A DNA stretch of 64,000 nt from Salinibacterium sp. NK8237 (GCF_015864955.1 NZ_JADYWE010000001.1:1-64000); one strand, 5' to 3'; shown: positions 53,543 to 63,372, numbered from the stretch's first letter. Translations and numbers: made by a program. The notes: generated from the sequence alone by a model not told the origin.

Positions 53543-55057
53543 TTACGCGGTGGCCATTACCTCGGTGAAGGACAGAATTCGTTCCTCGGTCGCTTCTTCT
53601 CTAGTGAGCTCCGTGACAATCGCGCCCTTGCTCATCACAAGCACGCGGTCAGAGAGTGCCAGCACTTCAGGCATCTCGGACGATACCATCAGCACCGCCA
53701 TGCCCTGAGCGACAAGATCGTCAACCACACGGTAGAACTCGGCCCGAGCACCCACGTCGATTCCTCGCGTCGGTTCATCCAGAATCAGCAGATCTGGCTT
53801 CGAGAGCAGCCACTTCGCCAACACAACTTTCTGCTGGTTACCGCCGCTGAGCACACCGGCTTCTAACCAGCTTCCGCCGATCTTGATACGCAGATCGCTC
53901 ACCTGCTGGGCGACATCCGCGTCAAGTTTCTTGCGGTTGAGCCAAAACCTGCCGTGCTTCGCCAAATAGGAGAGCACCACATTGTCGTGAATGGTGAGCG
54001 CGGTGTGGAGGCCAAGAGTCTTGCGGTCTTCAGAAACCATGGCAGCACCGGCGCGTACGGCAGCGAGCGGCGAGCGGATGACACCCGACGTGCCGCCCAA
54101 AGCAACCGTTCCGCTTATGGCCGGGTCTGCCCCGAAAATAGCGCGAATCAGCTCGGTACGGCCGGAACCCACGAGCCCAGCGACACCCACAATTTCGCCG
54201 CGGCGAACCTGAAAGGAGCACTCGGATGACGTGCCCTGAACGACAAGTTTGTCGACCGTGAGCACAGCTTCGCCCGGAACTTGGATGGTGCGTGCCTCGT
54301 GCATCTCCTTATCGAGCGCACGCCCCACCATTGCCGCGACGAGATCGTCGGTGCTGGTGGTCGCAGGATCAAACTCTCCGCGCGCTACGCCATCGCGAAG
54401 AACGAAGATGCGGTCAGCAACCGCATAGACCTCATCAAGACGGTGCGTGACGATGATGACCGAACGGCCATCTTCGCGAAGACGACGAATGAGCTGAAGC
54501 AGCGAATCTGTCTCGCGGCGGCCAAGAGCGGCGGAGGGCTCATCGAGAATGAAGAGTTGAGCATCCACCGAAAGTGAACGGATGATCTCGACGATCTGCT
54601 GCTGGGCCACACTCAGCTCAGAAACCAACGCTTCGGGATCAATGCCGAAATCCATGTAGGCGTCGGCGATAGCGTGCGACGCCTGGTCAACCTGCGACTT
54701 GCGGCTCTTCCACCAACCCCAGCGGTAGCCGGAAGAGCGCGTGAGAAATAAGTTCTCTGCCACAGTCATCTCAGGAATGAGATTGAACTCTTGCAGAACG
54801 ATCGCAACACCATGGTCGAGAGCGTCTTTAGTCGAGCGGAAAGAGACTGGCTTGCCGTTCACGGAAACCGTGCCCTCATCCATCTCAGTCGCGCCAGCAA
54901 GAATCTTGCCGAGCGTTGACTTGCCGGCGCCATTCTCTCCGACCAGTGCGACGACCTCGCCCCGGCCGATGTCAAAGTTGACACCGGCCAGAGCGCGCGT
55001 GGCACCGTAGCTCTTCTGAATCCCCGAAGCTTCGAGGAGCGGAATGTTAACAGTCAT
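53543..55057 (-). CDS. Sugar ABC transporter, duplicated ATPase (RbsA/MglA type)
   Basis: 504 residues with two ATPase halves. The first has Walker A GENGAGKSTLGKIL and signature LSVAQQQIVEI (altered from LSGGQ) with Walker B LFILDEPSAAL; the second has a degenerate P-loop VGSGRTELIRAIFGA, signature LSGGNQQKVVLAKWL and LLILDEPTRGIDVGA. This is the ribose/galactose-type importer ATPase. It lies in the order permease, binding protein, ATPase. Confidence 0.93.
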   Translation of the reverse strand: MTVNIPLLEASGIQKSYGATRALAGVNFDIGRGEVVALVGENGAGKSTLGKILAGATEMDEGTVSVNGKPVSFRSTKDALDHGVAIVLQEFNLIPEMTVAENLFLTRSSGYRWGWWKSRKSQVDQASHAIADAYMDFGIDPEALVSELSVAQQQIVEIIRSLSVDAQLFILDEPSAALGRRETDSLLQLIRRLREDGRSVIIVTHRLDEVYAVADRIFVLRDGVARGEFDPATTSTDDLVAAMVGRALDKEMHEARTIQVPGEAVLTVDKLVVQGTSSECSFQVRRGEIVGVAGLVGSGRTELIRAIFGADPAISGTVALGGTSGVIRSPLAAVRAGAAMVSEDRKTLGLHTALTIHDNVVLSYLAKHGRFWLNRKKLDADVAQQVSDLRIKIGGSWLEAGVLSGGNQQKVVLAKWLLSKPDLLILDEPTRGIDVGARAEFYRVVDDLVAQGMAVLMVSSEMPEVLALSDRVLVMSKGAIVTELTREEATEERILSFTEVMATA

Positions 55058-55072
55058 GCCAGTTCTCGATGT

Positions 55073-56074
55073 CTATTCTTTGAAGACGGTGTCTTGTACT
55101 TGGTCTTCGATGTCGAGCACGTTCTCGGTCGTGACCAAGATCGTTTCTACGCTGATTTCTGCATCAACGGTTTCGCCATCGAGGAAGCTGCACGCGGCGG
55201 TGAATGCTTCTTGACCCATCAATACCGGCTGCTGCATTGCCGCAGCGGCTACATCGCCAGCCTTAATGGATGCCAGAGTGTCGGGGCTGCCGTCGAAGCC
55301 GACAACGATGGGGGAGTCTGCTCCGTCGATAGCCGTCAGTGCGCCCTGGGTAGCTTCGTCGTGCTCAGTGAAGATACCGAGGAGGTCGGGGTGGCCGGCC
55401 AGCAGGTCCTGAGTGAAGCCGAGGCTCTCAGAACGGGTGTATTCAGCCGACTCGAGCAGCGGAACGATCGTGTAACCGGCTGCTTCGACAGGCCCGGTGA
55501 ATCCCTCGGTGCGGTCCTTGCCGTTTTGGCGAGTTTGCGAGATGCCGATGATGCCTACTTCGCCCTCGTCGAAGCCTGCTGCCTGAAGGGCTGCGACGAG
55601 TTCTTCGCCGGCGCCCTCAGCTGCAGCAACGTTGTCGGTCTTGATCAGCGAGACATAGTCGCCGCTATCGGTGCCGATGTCGGCGATGATCACGGGAACG
55701 CCGGCAGCAGAAGCGGCATCCAGCACGGCCGGAGCCGACGCTGTGTCGGTGGGCGACAAGATGATGGCGTCAACGCCAGCAGTGATCGCATCCTGAGCAT
55801 TCTGAAGCTGCTTGCTCTGGCTGTTGTCTGAGTCATAGACGGTGACCTCAGCGCTGGCTTCTGCAGCCGCATCCTGGATGCCGACCGAAAGCGAACGCCA
55901 GAAGGAGACGCTCGTGGCGGAGGTGATGTACGCAACAGTTGCGCCTTCACACCCCGCAACAGTGATCTCAGGGTTGGAACTACTTGAGTCAGCTCCATCG
56001 ATGGAACAGCCGGACAGCACCAGTGCTGACGCTGCCATTGCCGCTGCGGCGATGAAGGGTTTAGTTACACGCAT
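55073..56074 (-). CDS. Sugar ABC transporter substrate-binding lipoprotein
   Basis: 333 residues. The lipobox LVLSGC (Cys at about 23) follows a signal peptide; the mature part is a periplasmic-binding-protein type I fold like RbsB (SVGIQDAAAEASAEVTVYDSDN..QNAQDAITAGVDAIILSPTD and VVGFDGSPDTLASIKAGDVAAAAMQQP). It binds the sugar or polyol outside the membrane for the adjacent permease and ATPase. Confidence 0.92.
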   Translation of the reverse strand: MRVTKPFIAAAAMAASALVLSGCSIDGADSSSSNPEITVAGCEGATVAYITSATSVSFWRSLSVGIQDAAAEASAEVTVYDSDNSQSKQLQNAQDAITAGVDAIILSPTDTASAPAVLDAASAAGVPVIIADIGTDSGDYVSLIKTDNVAAAEGAGEELVAALQAAGFDEGEVGIIGISQTRQNGKDRTEGFTGPVEAAGYTIVPLLESAEYTRSESLGFTQDLLAGHPDLLGIFTEHDEATQGALTAIDGADSPIVVGFDGSPDTLASIKAGDVAAAAMQQPVLMGQEAFTAACSFLDGETVDAEISVETILVTTENVLDIEDQVQDTVFKE

Positions 56075-56119
56075 GATTCTCCTTTGATATGTGTGTTGCT
56101 GTGTTTGTGCGGGTGAAAA

Positions 56120-57100
56120 TTACCGTTTGCGAACGCGCACCAGTCGGTCGAGGACAACCGCCAAGATGATCACTGTTCCCAGTGCGGTGCCCTGCCAGAA
56201 GGCGTTGACACCGATGATGTTGAGCCCGTTCTGAAGAACGCCAATGAGGAAGATTCCTATGAGGGTGCCTAGAACGCTGCCCTTGCCGCCCATGAGCGAA
56301 GCGCCACCGATGACAACGGCCGCAATAGTGGTTAGCTCAAAACCGCTACCCGTGTTGGGGTCGATGGTGCCGAGTCGTGACGACTCGATGGTCATAGCCA
56401 AAGCGCACAACAGCCCCGTCACGGCGTAGGGGATCACCTGATAAAAGGAAACCCGGATGCCCGAGAGGCGGGCAGCCTCGGGGTTCGAGCCGATCGCATA
56501 AATGAAGCGACCTGGCTTGCTGCGGGTGAGGAAGATGTGCGCGGCGATATAGAGGACGACGAATACGATCACGTAAAACTTGACTCCGGCAATGTTGCCC
56601 TTGCCGAAGAATGCAAAGGCGTCGGGCAAGTTGAAGATCGAGCGGCCGTCCGAGAGCACGTAGGCCAACGACGCCGTGATTGACATCATCCCGAGCGTCA
56701 CGATGAACGGCGCCAGTTTGACGTAGGCGACCAGTATTCCGTTGACAAGCCCCGCCAAGAGCCCGACGAGCAGCATGACGCTCACGCCTACGAGAACGCC
56801 GGCACTTGGCATAACCAAGCCGCCAACCACAATGGAAACGGCAGCGATGCCACCGACCGACAAGTCAATGCCGCCCGTGAGCACCACCAGCGTTTGGCCG
56901 ATAGCGATGATGCCCAACACCATGACCTGCGACAGGATGTTCTGCATATTTGACGATGACAAGAAGCGCGGCTCAATGATCGTCAAGACAACAGCGAGCA
57001 CAACGAGCGCGCCCAACATCGCTGCCTCAATGCGATAGGTGGCTACGAACTTGCTCCACCCCGAGCGCGGGGTGCGCTGCTCGGCTACGGTCGCGGTCAC
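56120..57100 (-). CDS. Sugar ABC transporter permease (RbsC type)
   Basis: 326 residues with about eight to ten hydrophobic helices; LVVLTGGIDLSVGGIAAVSIVVGG is the RbsC/XylH permease signature. The GTG start at 57100 overlaps the stop of a 14-codon leader frame with a stronger ribosome site, so its translation may be coupled to that peptide. First transporter gene after the isomerase. Confidence 0.92.
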   Translation of the reverse strand: MTATVAEQRTPRSGWSKFVATYRIEAAMLGALVVLAVVLTIIEPRFLSSSNMQNILSQVMVLGIIAIGQTLVVLTGGIDLSVGGIAAVSIVVGGLVMPSAGVLVGVSVMLLVGLLAGLVNGILVAYVKLAPFIVTLGMMSITASLAYVLSDGRSIFNLPDAFAFFGKGNIAGVKFYVIVFVVLYIAAHIFLTRSKPGRFIYAIGSNPEAARLSGIRVSFYQVIPYAVTGLLCALAMTIESSRLGTIDPNTGSGFELTTIAAVVIGGASLMGGKGSVLGTLIGIFLIGVLQNGLNIIGVNAFWQGTALGTVIILAVVLDRLVRVRKR

Positions 57101-57141
57101 GCTGAAAGTCCAGCGGTTCGGTTGATTCTGAGAGTCATCAT
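57097..57141 (-). CDS. 14-residue leader peptide overlapping the permease start
   Basis: ATG ATG at 57141/57138 follows AGGAG closely and encodes MMTLRINRTAGLSA before TGA at 57097, which overlaps the permease GTG by four bases (GTGA). The permease itself lacks a clear ribosome site, so a coupled leader is plausible. Whether it does more than deliver ribosomes is unknown. Confidence 0.4.
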   Translation of the reverse strand: MMTLRINRTAGLSA

Positions 57142-57229
57142 TGTCTCCTGGGTCGTGGCAAAATCACTTCGGGATTCGCCGGTTCTCTAACGTCGAGGGT
57201 CGAGCGGGATGGCTGGTCAGACCAACGGT

Positions 57230-58168
57230 CTAGCCTGCCAGAGTTTCGGCAAGCAGCCCACGCAGGTGGCGTTGGTTTTCGCCACATACGCTGATCGAAT
57301 CGCCACCATAGTGCTCACATGTAAGAATTCCGCTGTATCCCAGCGAAACTGCGAGTTCTACTACCTCGCGGTAGTTGATGACGCCGTCACGCAACGTGCT
57401 CGGGGCAGTTGCGTAATACGAGTGGTCGACTGCCTCATCGCGGGTGTAGTTCTTGAGGTGCCAGTAGTTGGCGTAGGGCAGAGTCTTGGCGTACGTTTCG
57501 CGCCAGTCTTCAACTTCACGGTGGAGGCGAACGAGGTTTCCAACATCTGGATTGATGCCTACGAGGTCGGTGCCGACATCCTGAACGAAGCGCACAGCGC
57601 TATCTGAACTGCCGAGGTAGGTGTCTTCATACATTTCGAGCGAGGTGATCATGCCGAGGTCTTGCGCGTGGAGAGCGAGCTCCCGGATGCGCGTGACCGC
57701 CAAGTTCCACACCTCGGTGTCGCCGACCGGATCGATTGGCCCCTGGCCATTCCAGAACCAGAGAGCCTCACGCTGAGCCTGATTGAACGGCTGGTGCAAC
57801 CCTGTCGAATAGACGCTGATGCCCATCTCAGCAGCAGCCTCAATTGAGGCGTGCTGGTAAGCCAAGTTTTCGGCTTCCTTACCCGGCTCGATGACGCTGA
57901 CGCGCTGGATATGAACCGACGGGATCTTCAACCCCAGGTCTGCTGCGATGGAAACAAGCTCGGCACGCTCGCTGCTGCTCAGCAAGGCAGGCTTCAGCCA
58001 CGCATCCGACAGCTCCACATTGGTGAAACCTTGATTCGCGATCTTGGTTAGCTGCTTCTTCCAGAACTCTGGGCCAGCAACCTGGGCAGATGTTCCATCG
58101 CGTGTGGTGGTATCCAACCCCAGCATGCAGCTGGTGATGGGCCAAGTCTCGGCGGTAAAAGCGGACAC
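57230..58168 (-). CDS. Sugar phosphate isomerase/epimerase (TIM-barrel, AP endonuclease 2 family)
   Basis: 312 residues. Metal ligands typical of the xylose-isomerase-like barrel are visible: Glu in SLEMYEDTYLG, Asp in GINPDVGNLVRL, His in YWHLKNYTRD and Glu in LTCEHYGGDS. It should isomerise or epimerise a ketose or its phosphate. GTG at 58168 has AGGA 8 bases upstream. It lies between the SDR gene and the ABC transporter. Confidence 0.85.
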   Translation of the reverse strand: MSAFTAETWPITSCMLGLDTTTRDGTSAQVAGPEFWKKQLTKIANQGFTNVELSDAWLKPALLSSSERAELVSIAADLGLKIPSVHIQRVSVIEPGKEAENLAYQHASIEAAAEMGISVYSTGLHQPFNQAQREALWFWNGQGPIDPVGDTEVWNLAVTRIRELALHAQDLGMITSLEMYEDTYLGSSDSAVRFVQDVGTDLVGINPDVGNLVRLHREVEDWRETYAKTLPYANYWHLKNYTRDEAVDHSYYATAPSTLRDGVINYREVVELAVSLGYSGILTCEHYGGDSISVCGENQRHLRGLLAETLAG

Positions 58169-58267
58169 GTCATTGTCCTAACGTTTGTGGCGCGACCGTA
58201 GTCGGGCGAAAGTGCAGAAGGGAAAAGTGAGCCGGGAACTCAGCGAATGCCGAGCATTGCCAGATCT

Positions 58268-59032
58268 TTAGTGAAGGTAAAGCCCGCCGTCGACGTTGAG
58301 CGTCTGGCCGGTGATGTAGCCCGTCTCTTCGCCAATGAGGAAGTGGATGGCTGCTGCGATATCACGCGGCGTACCGATGCGGCTCGTGAGCAGATCCTGA
58401 GTGAGCTCGTCTTTGCGAGCATCCGAAAGAGTGCCGCCCATGATGTCGGTGTCGATCGGGCCAGGGGAGATGGCGTTGACGGTGATGTTGAACCCGCCGA
58501 GTTCGCGAGCAACCGACCGAGTGAGACCAATAACGCCGGCCTTCGACGCCGAGTAGGGAGTCTTGCTGAACGTGCCGCCGCCGCGCTGGGCGGATACAGA
58601 GGAGATGTTGACGATGCGACCGATTTGGTTGGCAACCAAAATACGCGCGACACGCTGCGAGACGTGGTGCACGCCATCGAGGTTGATCGACATCACGCGC
58701 GACCACTCAGAAGGGGTGACCTCAAGGTATGGAACGGGGGAGCTGACGCCCGCGATGTTGGCGAGGGCCACGATCTGCGGAAGACCTGCTTCGAAGGAGG
58801 TGATGGCGGCATCTACGGACTCAGGGTCTGTCACGTTTGCGCCATAGCCGAGGGCCTTGACGCCGTAGGTGGATGCGATTTCTTCGGCCACTGCGACCGA
58901 GCTGTCGTGGTCAACATCGATGACCCCGATGTTCCAGCCGCGTTCTGCGAGGTAGGACGCTGTGTAGCGACCGATTCCACGGGGGGACACTGCTCCGGTA
59001 ATGATCACGGTGCGTTCGGTGGGGAAATCCAT
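58268..59032 (-). CDS. Short-chain dehydrogenase (polyol dehydrogenase candidate)
   Basis: 254 residues, classical SDR: VIITGAVSPRGIGRYTASYLAERGWNIG for coenzyme, NIAG, and SSVSAQRGGGTFSKTPYSASKAG with Ser-Tyr-Lys, then ISPGPIDTDIMGG. VIDVDHD places Asp after strand 2, suggesting NAD. First gene of the transporter operon, so it likely oxidises the imported polyol (a tetritol is the context-based guess) to a ketose. A palindrome at 59087 lies 55 bases upstream. Confidence 0.88.
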   Translation of the reverse strand: MDFPTERTVIITGAVSPRGIGRYTASYLAERGWNIGVIDVDHDSSVAVAEEIASTYGVKALGYGANVTDPESVDAAITSFEAGLPQIVALANIAGVSSPVPYLEVTPSEWSRVMSINLDGVHHVSQRVARILVANQIGRIVNISSVSAQRGGGTFSKTPYSASKAGVIGLTRSVARELGGFNITVNAISPGPIDTDIMGGTLSDARKDELTQDLLTSRIGTPRDIAAAIHFLIGEETGYITGQTLNVDGGLYLH

Positions 59033-59086
59033 ATTGCCAACTCCTTTGTTGATTCTCGGGCCAATTCGCCCGATGCATCTAATCGT

Positions 59087-59102
59087 AGATCATATAGCAT
59101 CT
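59087..59102. promoter_or_regulatory. Candidate GntR operator before the transporter operon
   Basis: AGATCATATAGCATCT is a near-palindrome (AGAT..TATA..ATCT) 55 bases before the SDR start. 11 of 16 bases recur in the same orientation relative to the second operon at 63178-63193, suggesting one regulator, probably the GntR protein encoded at 59335. Confidence 0.5.
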
Positions 59103-59288
59103 TTTGAATCGCGCGCAAGCTAGACAGGAGTAGCACCGCATAATGCCAGCAGACAGGCCGGAGTCAGCGCTCGGGGAAGGAGGGCAGCGTGGGACTCGGA
59201 GGCGCGTGGGGCCGAAGGATGGGCGCGCACATTGCGCACGACAGTCACGTACTCATTGCGTGAGAAAGCGACCGAACGCGTGTGAGGG

Positions 59289-59324
59289 CTGGTGTTCGTA
59301 CTAGCGCTGGTGTTGCTACTAGCG
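59289..59324 (+). repeat. 18-bp tandem repeat
   Basis: CTGGTGTTCGTACTAGCG is followed directly by CTGGTGTTGCTACTAGCG (two differences) and then a partial third unit. It lies at the end of the GntR gene. The rest of 59033-59334 holds the candidate operator and no gene. Confidence 0.8.
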
Positions 59325-59334
59325 CGGGTGCTGG

Positions 59335-60051
59335 TTAGCGAATGGAGTCGTCGCGGGCACGATCGCGCACTTTAAGGATGTGGCTGCGCATGGCAGCCTC
59401 GACCGCCTCGGGGCCGTCAGGGAACGCGTCGAGGATGGCGCGGTGTTCCACTGTCGCCTCCTCAGCATCGCTCACGCCGGTGGCGACGGTCTGACGCATC
59501 CGATGAACGCGCGTAGAGATCGCTTCAGACATATCAATGAGGAACGGGTTGTGCGTGTGCTCAAAAATAAGGTGGTGAAAGTTCCAGTCGGCGGCGAAGT
59601 AATCGCGCAGCAACTCCAACGGAATCTCGCCAACCAGCGAGGCGTCGTGAACGGCTGCGGTGAGCTTCACGTGCTGGGCGAGTGCCTTCTCAAGAATGGG
59701 GAGGAGTGTCTCGGGATTGCGGGCAGCGATGGCGGCAGAACCTGACTCGAGCACGAGCCGAGCGTCGAACAGTGCTTCGAGCTGGTCGGCGGCCAGCGGC
59801 TCAGCAACGGTGTACCCCTTGTTGGCCACTCGAGTGACGAGGCCGGTGCGTTCCAGCTGCACAAGGGCTTCTCGAACGGGAGTGGGGGAGACACCAAGGT
59901 CTCGAGCAATCGTGTCGATTGAGAGGCGGGAGCCTGGTTCGACTCCGGGCCCTAAGAGAACGTCGAGCACGCGGTCATAAACGTGGTCGCGCAGTCCGCG
60001 GCGCTCGATTGAGGGTGACGAGTTCGATGTGAACAGCGAATCGGTCGTCAT
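59335..60051 (-). CDS. GntR/FadR-family transcriptional regulator
   Basis: 238 residues. The N-terminal wHTH (LSIDTIARDLGVSPTPVREALVQLERTGLVTRVANKGYTV) and the all-helical FCD ligand domain (with Asp and His ligands in DARLVLE, NFHHLIFE, EHRAILDAF) are clear. It should repress the two neighbouring operons and be released by a pathway intermediate. ATG at 60051 is 11 bases after the TIM gene stop, so it is the last gene of the kinase operon. Confidence 0.9.
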   Translation of the reverse strand: MTTDSLFTSNSSPSIERRGLRDHVYDRVLDVLLGPGVEPGSRLSIDTIARDLGVSPTPVREALVQLERTGLVTRVANKGYTVAEPLAADQLEALFDARLVLESGSAAIAARNPETLLPILEKALAQHVKLTAAVHDASLVGEIPLELLRDYFAADWNFHHLIFEHTHNPFLIDMSEAISTRVHRMRQTVATGVSDAEEATVEHRAILDAFPDGPEAVEAAMRSHILKVRDRARDDSIR

Positions 60052-60062
60052 TGGAGCCTTTC

Positions 60063-60881
60063 CTAGAGACCGGCCACGGCAGAGTGGCCGGATCTGCGGT
60101 CGACAGTGATTCTACCTATTTCATCGAGGATCGATCGGATGGCAGCCGGATCGTGTGCAAATCTCCCGAGGAAAAGTCCATCAACGGTGCCGGCGAGTTC
60201 GGTCAAGAGTCCTGGCCCGGCGCTTCCGCCATAAATGACCGTCGAGCCGGCGTGGAGCGTGAGCGTGTGAGCATACTCGCGCAGACGAGTGCAGACCGCC
60301 TGAATGTGCCCGGCCGATGCTGGCTCTGGCGCACCAATAGCCCAGTGCGGCTCATACGCGATCGTGATCGGACCCTGGTGGTCGTGGGTATCTGCATCCC
60401 TCACCGCGTCATCCAACTGTCGGATGCACTCAGTTGCGGCCTCGGCAGGAGTCGCCTGAGCTGCCTCTCCGATACACAGCACCGGGCGCAAGTTGTTGCG
60501 CAACGCTGCCGCTATTTTTGCCCGCACAATATCGTCGGTCTCGCCGAAGAGGCTCCGTCGCTCCGCATGGCCGACTTCAACTACTGTGCAGCCGACTTCG
60601 GCAAGAACACTGCCACTGACTTCGCCGGTAAGGGCACCGGCATCCTCTGTGCTGAGATTTTGAGCTCCCACTCGGGCAAGACCATTCAGTATCTGCTGCG
60701 CCGCGGGGATAGACGGGAACGTGGGTATAACGAACAGCTCAGCAGCGCCCGACAGCACGGCGTCGTGAGTGCGTGCGATCTCCGCGACCGCAGTGCACCA
60801 CTCAATAGTGCGTTGATGACTGAAGTACATCTTCAAGCTCACGCCTACCTGCACCGGCGTGACGCTGCTGAGACTGTTCAC
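60063..60881 (-). CDS. Triose-phosphate-isomerase-like isomerase
   Basis: 272 residues. VGVSLKMYFS carries the active-site Lys (NWKMN in housekeeping TIM), VEVGHAERRSLFGE the catalytic His, AYEPHWAIG the Glu, and IYGGSAGPG the phosphate loop. The VSLKMYF form and pairing with RpiB and DhaK point to an erythrulose-phosphate isomerase (LerI/EryH type) rather than a glycolytic enzyme. GTG at 60881 is two bases after the RpiB stop. Confidence 0.85.
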   Translation of the reverse strand: MNSLSSVTPVQVGVSLKMYFSHQRTIEWCTAVAEIARTHDAVLSGAAELFVIPTFPSIPAAQQILNGLARVGAQNLSTEDAGALTGEVSGSVLAEVGCTVVEVGHAERRSLFGETDDIVRAKIAAALRNNLRPVLCIGEAAQATPAEAATECIRQLDDAVRDADTHDHQGPITIAYEPHWAIGAPEPASAGHIQAVCTRLREYAHTLTLHAGSTVIYGGSAGPGLLTELAGTVDGLFLGRFAHDPAAIRSILDEIGRITVDRRSGHSAVAGL

Positions 60882-60883
60882 GA

Positions 60884-61345
60884 TTAGGCGTTCTCGTAGG
60901 CAGAGATCTCTTGCACCTTGTCGTTCGAGGCACTTGCAGTGTCGAACTCGTAGGTGAGCCATTCGCGCACGTTGCGGCGCGCAAGTTCGAGGCCAACTAC
61001 ACGCTGGCCCATGCACAAGATCTGCGCATCATTAGAGAGGATGCTTCGTTCAACCGAGAACGAATCATGCGCGGTGACCGCACGGATGCCCGCAACCTTG
61101 TTCGCGGCAATCGCGACGCCGAGCCCCGTTCCGCAAATGAGGACAGCGCGGTCAGCATCGCCCGCCGCCACGATCTCGGCAGCCGCAATTGCCACGCCAG
61201 GGTAGTTCTGTGAAGCCTCAGCCGAGACTCCAACGTCGACCACCGAAGTGACTAACGGGTTGTTCTCCAGATCGCGCTTGATGATCTCTTTGTAGTCGAA
61301 TCCGGCCTCGTCTGAGCCGATAACAACGCGCCATGTCGTGGACAT
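60884..61345 (-). CDS. RpiB/LacA-family sugar phosphate isomerase
   Basis: 153 residues, RpiB length. [14 protein letters not shown] and [26 protein letters not shown], with the catalytic Cys in CGTG, define the family. In this operon it probably converts an erythrulose phosphate to erythrose 4-phosphate (EryI/DerI type) rather than ribulose 5-phosphate. AGAGAA lies 7 bases before ATG 61345. Confidence 0.88.
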   Translation of the reverse strand: MSTTWRVVIGSDEAGFDYKEIIKRDLENNPLVTSVVDVGVSAEASQNYPGVAIAAAEIVAAGDADRAVLICGTGLGVAIAANKVAGIRAVTAHDSFSVERSILSNDAQILCMGQRVVGLELARRNVREWLTYEFDTASASNDKVQEISAYENA

Positions 61346-61395
61346 AGTGTTCTCTACTTTCTCTGCAATGGATGGTTGGGCAAGGGCGTAAGGAA

Positions 61396-63126
61396 CTAGG
61401 CGTCCGCGAGCTGGGTGCCGAGCATCGTCACGATGAGCGACAGCGACACCGCCCCAGGATCGGGGGTACCTACAGACTTTTCGCCGTGGGAACGGGCACG
61501 CCCAAGCCCAGGCATCATGTCGCTCGTGCGCTCCGTGGCGAGAGTTGCTTGCTTCGCAGCCTCGATCCACGCTGCCGCGAGAGTGTCGCCAGCCTCAACA
61601 CGCGTGAGGAGCGATTCAGAGAATGGAACTAAGGCATCCACCAGCGTTTTGTCGCCAACGGATGCTCCGCCATACGCCATCACAGCGTCACTCGCAGCGC
61701 GCACCCCGTCGCTCACCGACTGGCTCGTGATCTCGGTGGTATCCCCGAGATGCTCGCCCAGATTCTTTAGAATTACCGCCCAGAGAGCGCCAGAGGTTCC
61801 ACCAGCTCGGTCGGACCACTCGTCAGCGGCACGGTTGAGCAGTGTCTGTGCGCCAGCGCCTAACTCCGCAGCCTGCGCGGCGGCGACTGCCGCGGCATGC
61901 GCGCCACGCTGCATGCCGATGCCGTGGTCACCATCGCCGGCGACGGCATCCAATCGTCCAAGTTCTTCGACATTGTCGTCGATGAGGGTACTAATAGCGG
62001 CAAGGGATTGAGCGATCGTGGCTGCTGCGGCCTTCGACTCCGGTGAGGACTCAGCGACAGCCTCGTCGACCGTTGGTGAGTCGTCGCTCTCGATGGCAAC
62101 GACGCCCGCTGATCCCATCGAGCCGGTGCGGAACGCCGGAGTGTGTGCTGGAGCGGCCCAGAGTTCCTCGAGTTCGTCGTTGAGCCAGAACAGGGTGAGC
62201 GAGACGCCGGCCATGTCGAAGCTCGTGCAGAACTCGCCAACCTGGGGATCGACGATAGTGATGCCGGCGGCTTCGAGAAGCTCGGCGATGCGGGAGAACA
62301 CCACAAAGAGTTCTTCGTTTTTCACGGACCCGAGCCCATTGAGCACTGGAACGACCCGGGCGCCCTGAGCCTCAACGCCCTCGGGGATCTCGGCCTCAGC
62401 GAGCAGGCGCTCTACAAACAACTCAGAGAGAGCATTTGCCGTTGGTACCTCGGTCTCTTCGAGCCCGGGTTCACCGTGGATGCCGAGGCCGATTGCCATG
62501 CGACCTTCCGGCACCGAGAATAACGGCTCCGATGCGCCGGGGAGCGTGCATCCGGAGAATGCGACCCCCATCGTGCGAGTTCGTTCGTTTGCGAGAATCG
62601 CAACGCGCTCAACATGATCGAGATCGTGCCCAGCTGCCGCAGCTGCGCCGGCCACTTTGAAGACAGTGAGGTCGCCAGCGATTCCACGGCGCTTTGCCTT
62701 CTCCGTGGGGGGAGCGCTGAAGATGTCATCGGTTACGACGACCGAGCGGCAGTCGATGCCCGCCGCTCGCGCCGCAGCTTGGGCGGTGGAGAAATGCATA
62801 ACGTCGCCCGCGTAGTTGCCGTAACTGAGCAGCACACCGCGACCTTGTTGGGTGGCGTGGATGATGGACTCCACTTGACGGGACGAGGGGGAGGCGAAGA
62901 GGTTACCCATCGCGGCTCCGTGGGCCAGCCCGGGACCGACGAGTCCGGCGAAGGCAGGGTAGTGACCAGATCCGCCACCGATGACGACCGCTACTTCCGG
63001 TGCCTCGGAGCGGGTGGAGCGAGCCACGCCGCCTGAGGTCTTGCGGACCCACTTGCTGTTGGCGCGGACGAATCCGTCAACCATTTCGTTGGCAAAGTCC
63101 GCTGGTTCGTTCCACAAACGGGTCAT
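61396..63126 (-). CDS. ATP-dependent dihydroxyacetone/erythrulose kinase (DhaK-DhaL)
   Basis: 576 residues: DhaK domain about 1-335 with [16 protein letters not shown] and the substrate-binding His in GLGIHGEPG, and DhaL domain about 365-575 with [10 protein letters not shown] for Mg-ATP. Single-chain ATP-dependent enzymes of this type phosphorylate dihydroxyacetone or L/D-erythrulose. With the TIM-like and RpiB genes behind it, an erythrulose kinase (LerK/DerK type) is favoured. GAGGAG lies 8 bases before ATG 63126. It leads the operon. Confidence 0.9.
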   Translation of the reverse strand: MTRLWNEPADFANEMVDGFVRANSKWVRKTSGGVARSTRSEAPEVAVVIGGGSGHYPAFAGLVGPGLAHGAAMGNLFASPSSRQVESIIHATQQGRGVLLSYGNYAGDVMHFSTAQAAARAAGIDCRSVVVTDDIFSAPPTEKAKRRGIAGDLTVFKVAGAAAAAGHDLDHVERVAILANERTRTMGVAFSGCTLPGASEPLFSVPEGRMAIGLGIHGEPGLEETEVPTANALSELFVERLLAEAEIPEGVEAQGARVVPVLNGLGSVKNEELFVVFSRIAELLEAAGITIVDPQVGEFCTSFDMAGVSLTLFWLNDELEELWAAPAHTPAFRTGSMGSAGVVAIESDDSPTVDEAVAESSPESKAAAATIAQSLAAISTLIDDNVEELGRLDAVAGDGDHGIGMQRGAHAAAVAAAQAAELGAGAQTLLNRAADEWSDRAGGTSGALWAVILKNLGEHLGDTTEITSQSVSDGVRAASDAVMAYGGASVGDKTLVDALVPFSESLLTRVEAGDTLAAAWIEAAKQATLATERTSDMMPGLGRARSHGEKSVGTPDPGAVSLSLIVTMLGTQLADA

Positions 63127-63177
63127 TGTTCACGCTCCTCATCGTTGAGCTGCAGCCCTACGCGACTGCACATTCAA

Positions 63178-63193
63178 AGATACTATAGGAAAT
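63178..63193. promoter_or_regulatory. Candidate GntR operator before the kinase operon
   Basis: AGATACTATAGGAAAT shares 11 of 16 bases with the site at 59087 (common AGAT..TATAG.A..T) and lies 52 bases before the kinase start, a matching distance. Confidence 0.45.
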
Positions 63194-63372
63194 AGGAAAC
63201 GTGGTGCGGCCGATGTTGATTACGAACGGCCTCCATCCGCAGCGGAATACGAATGGCGTTGTCGGTGTTGCACACGAGAGCGACGACCGCACCGGCCTCA
63301 ATCGCCGGCGTAACGTACCGTCACACACGCCCGGTGCGCGTCACCGAAAAATATTATGAAGAGGTGAATTCT

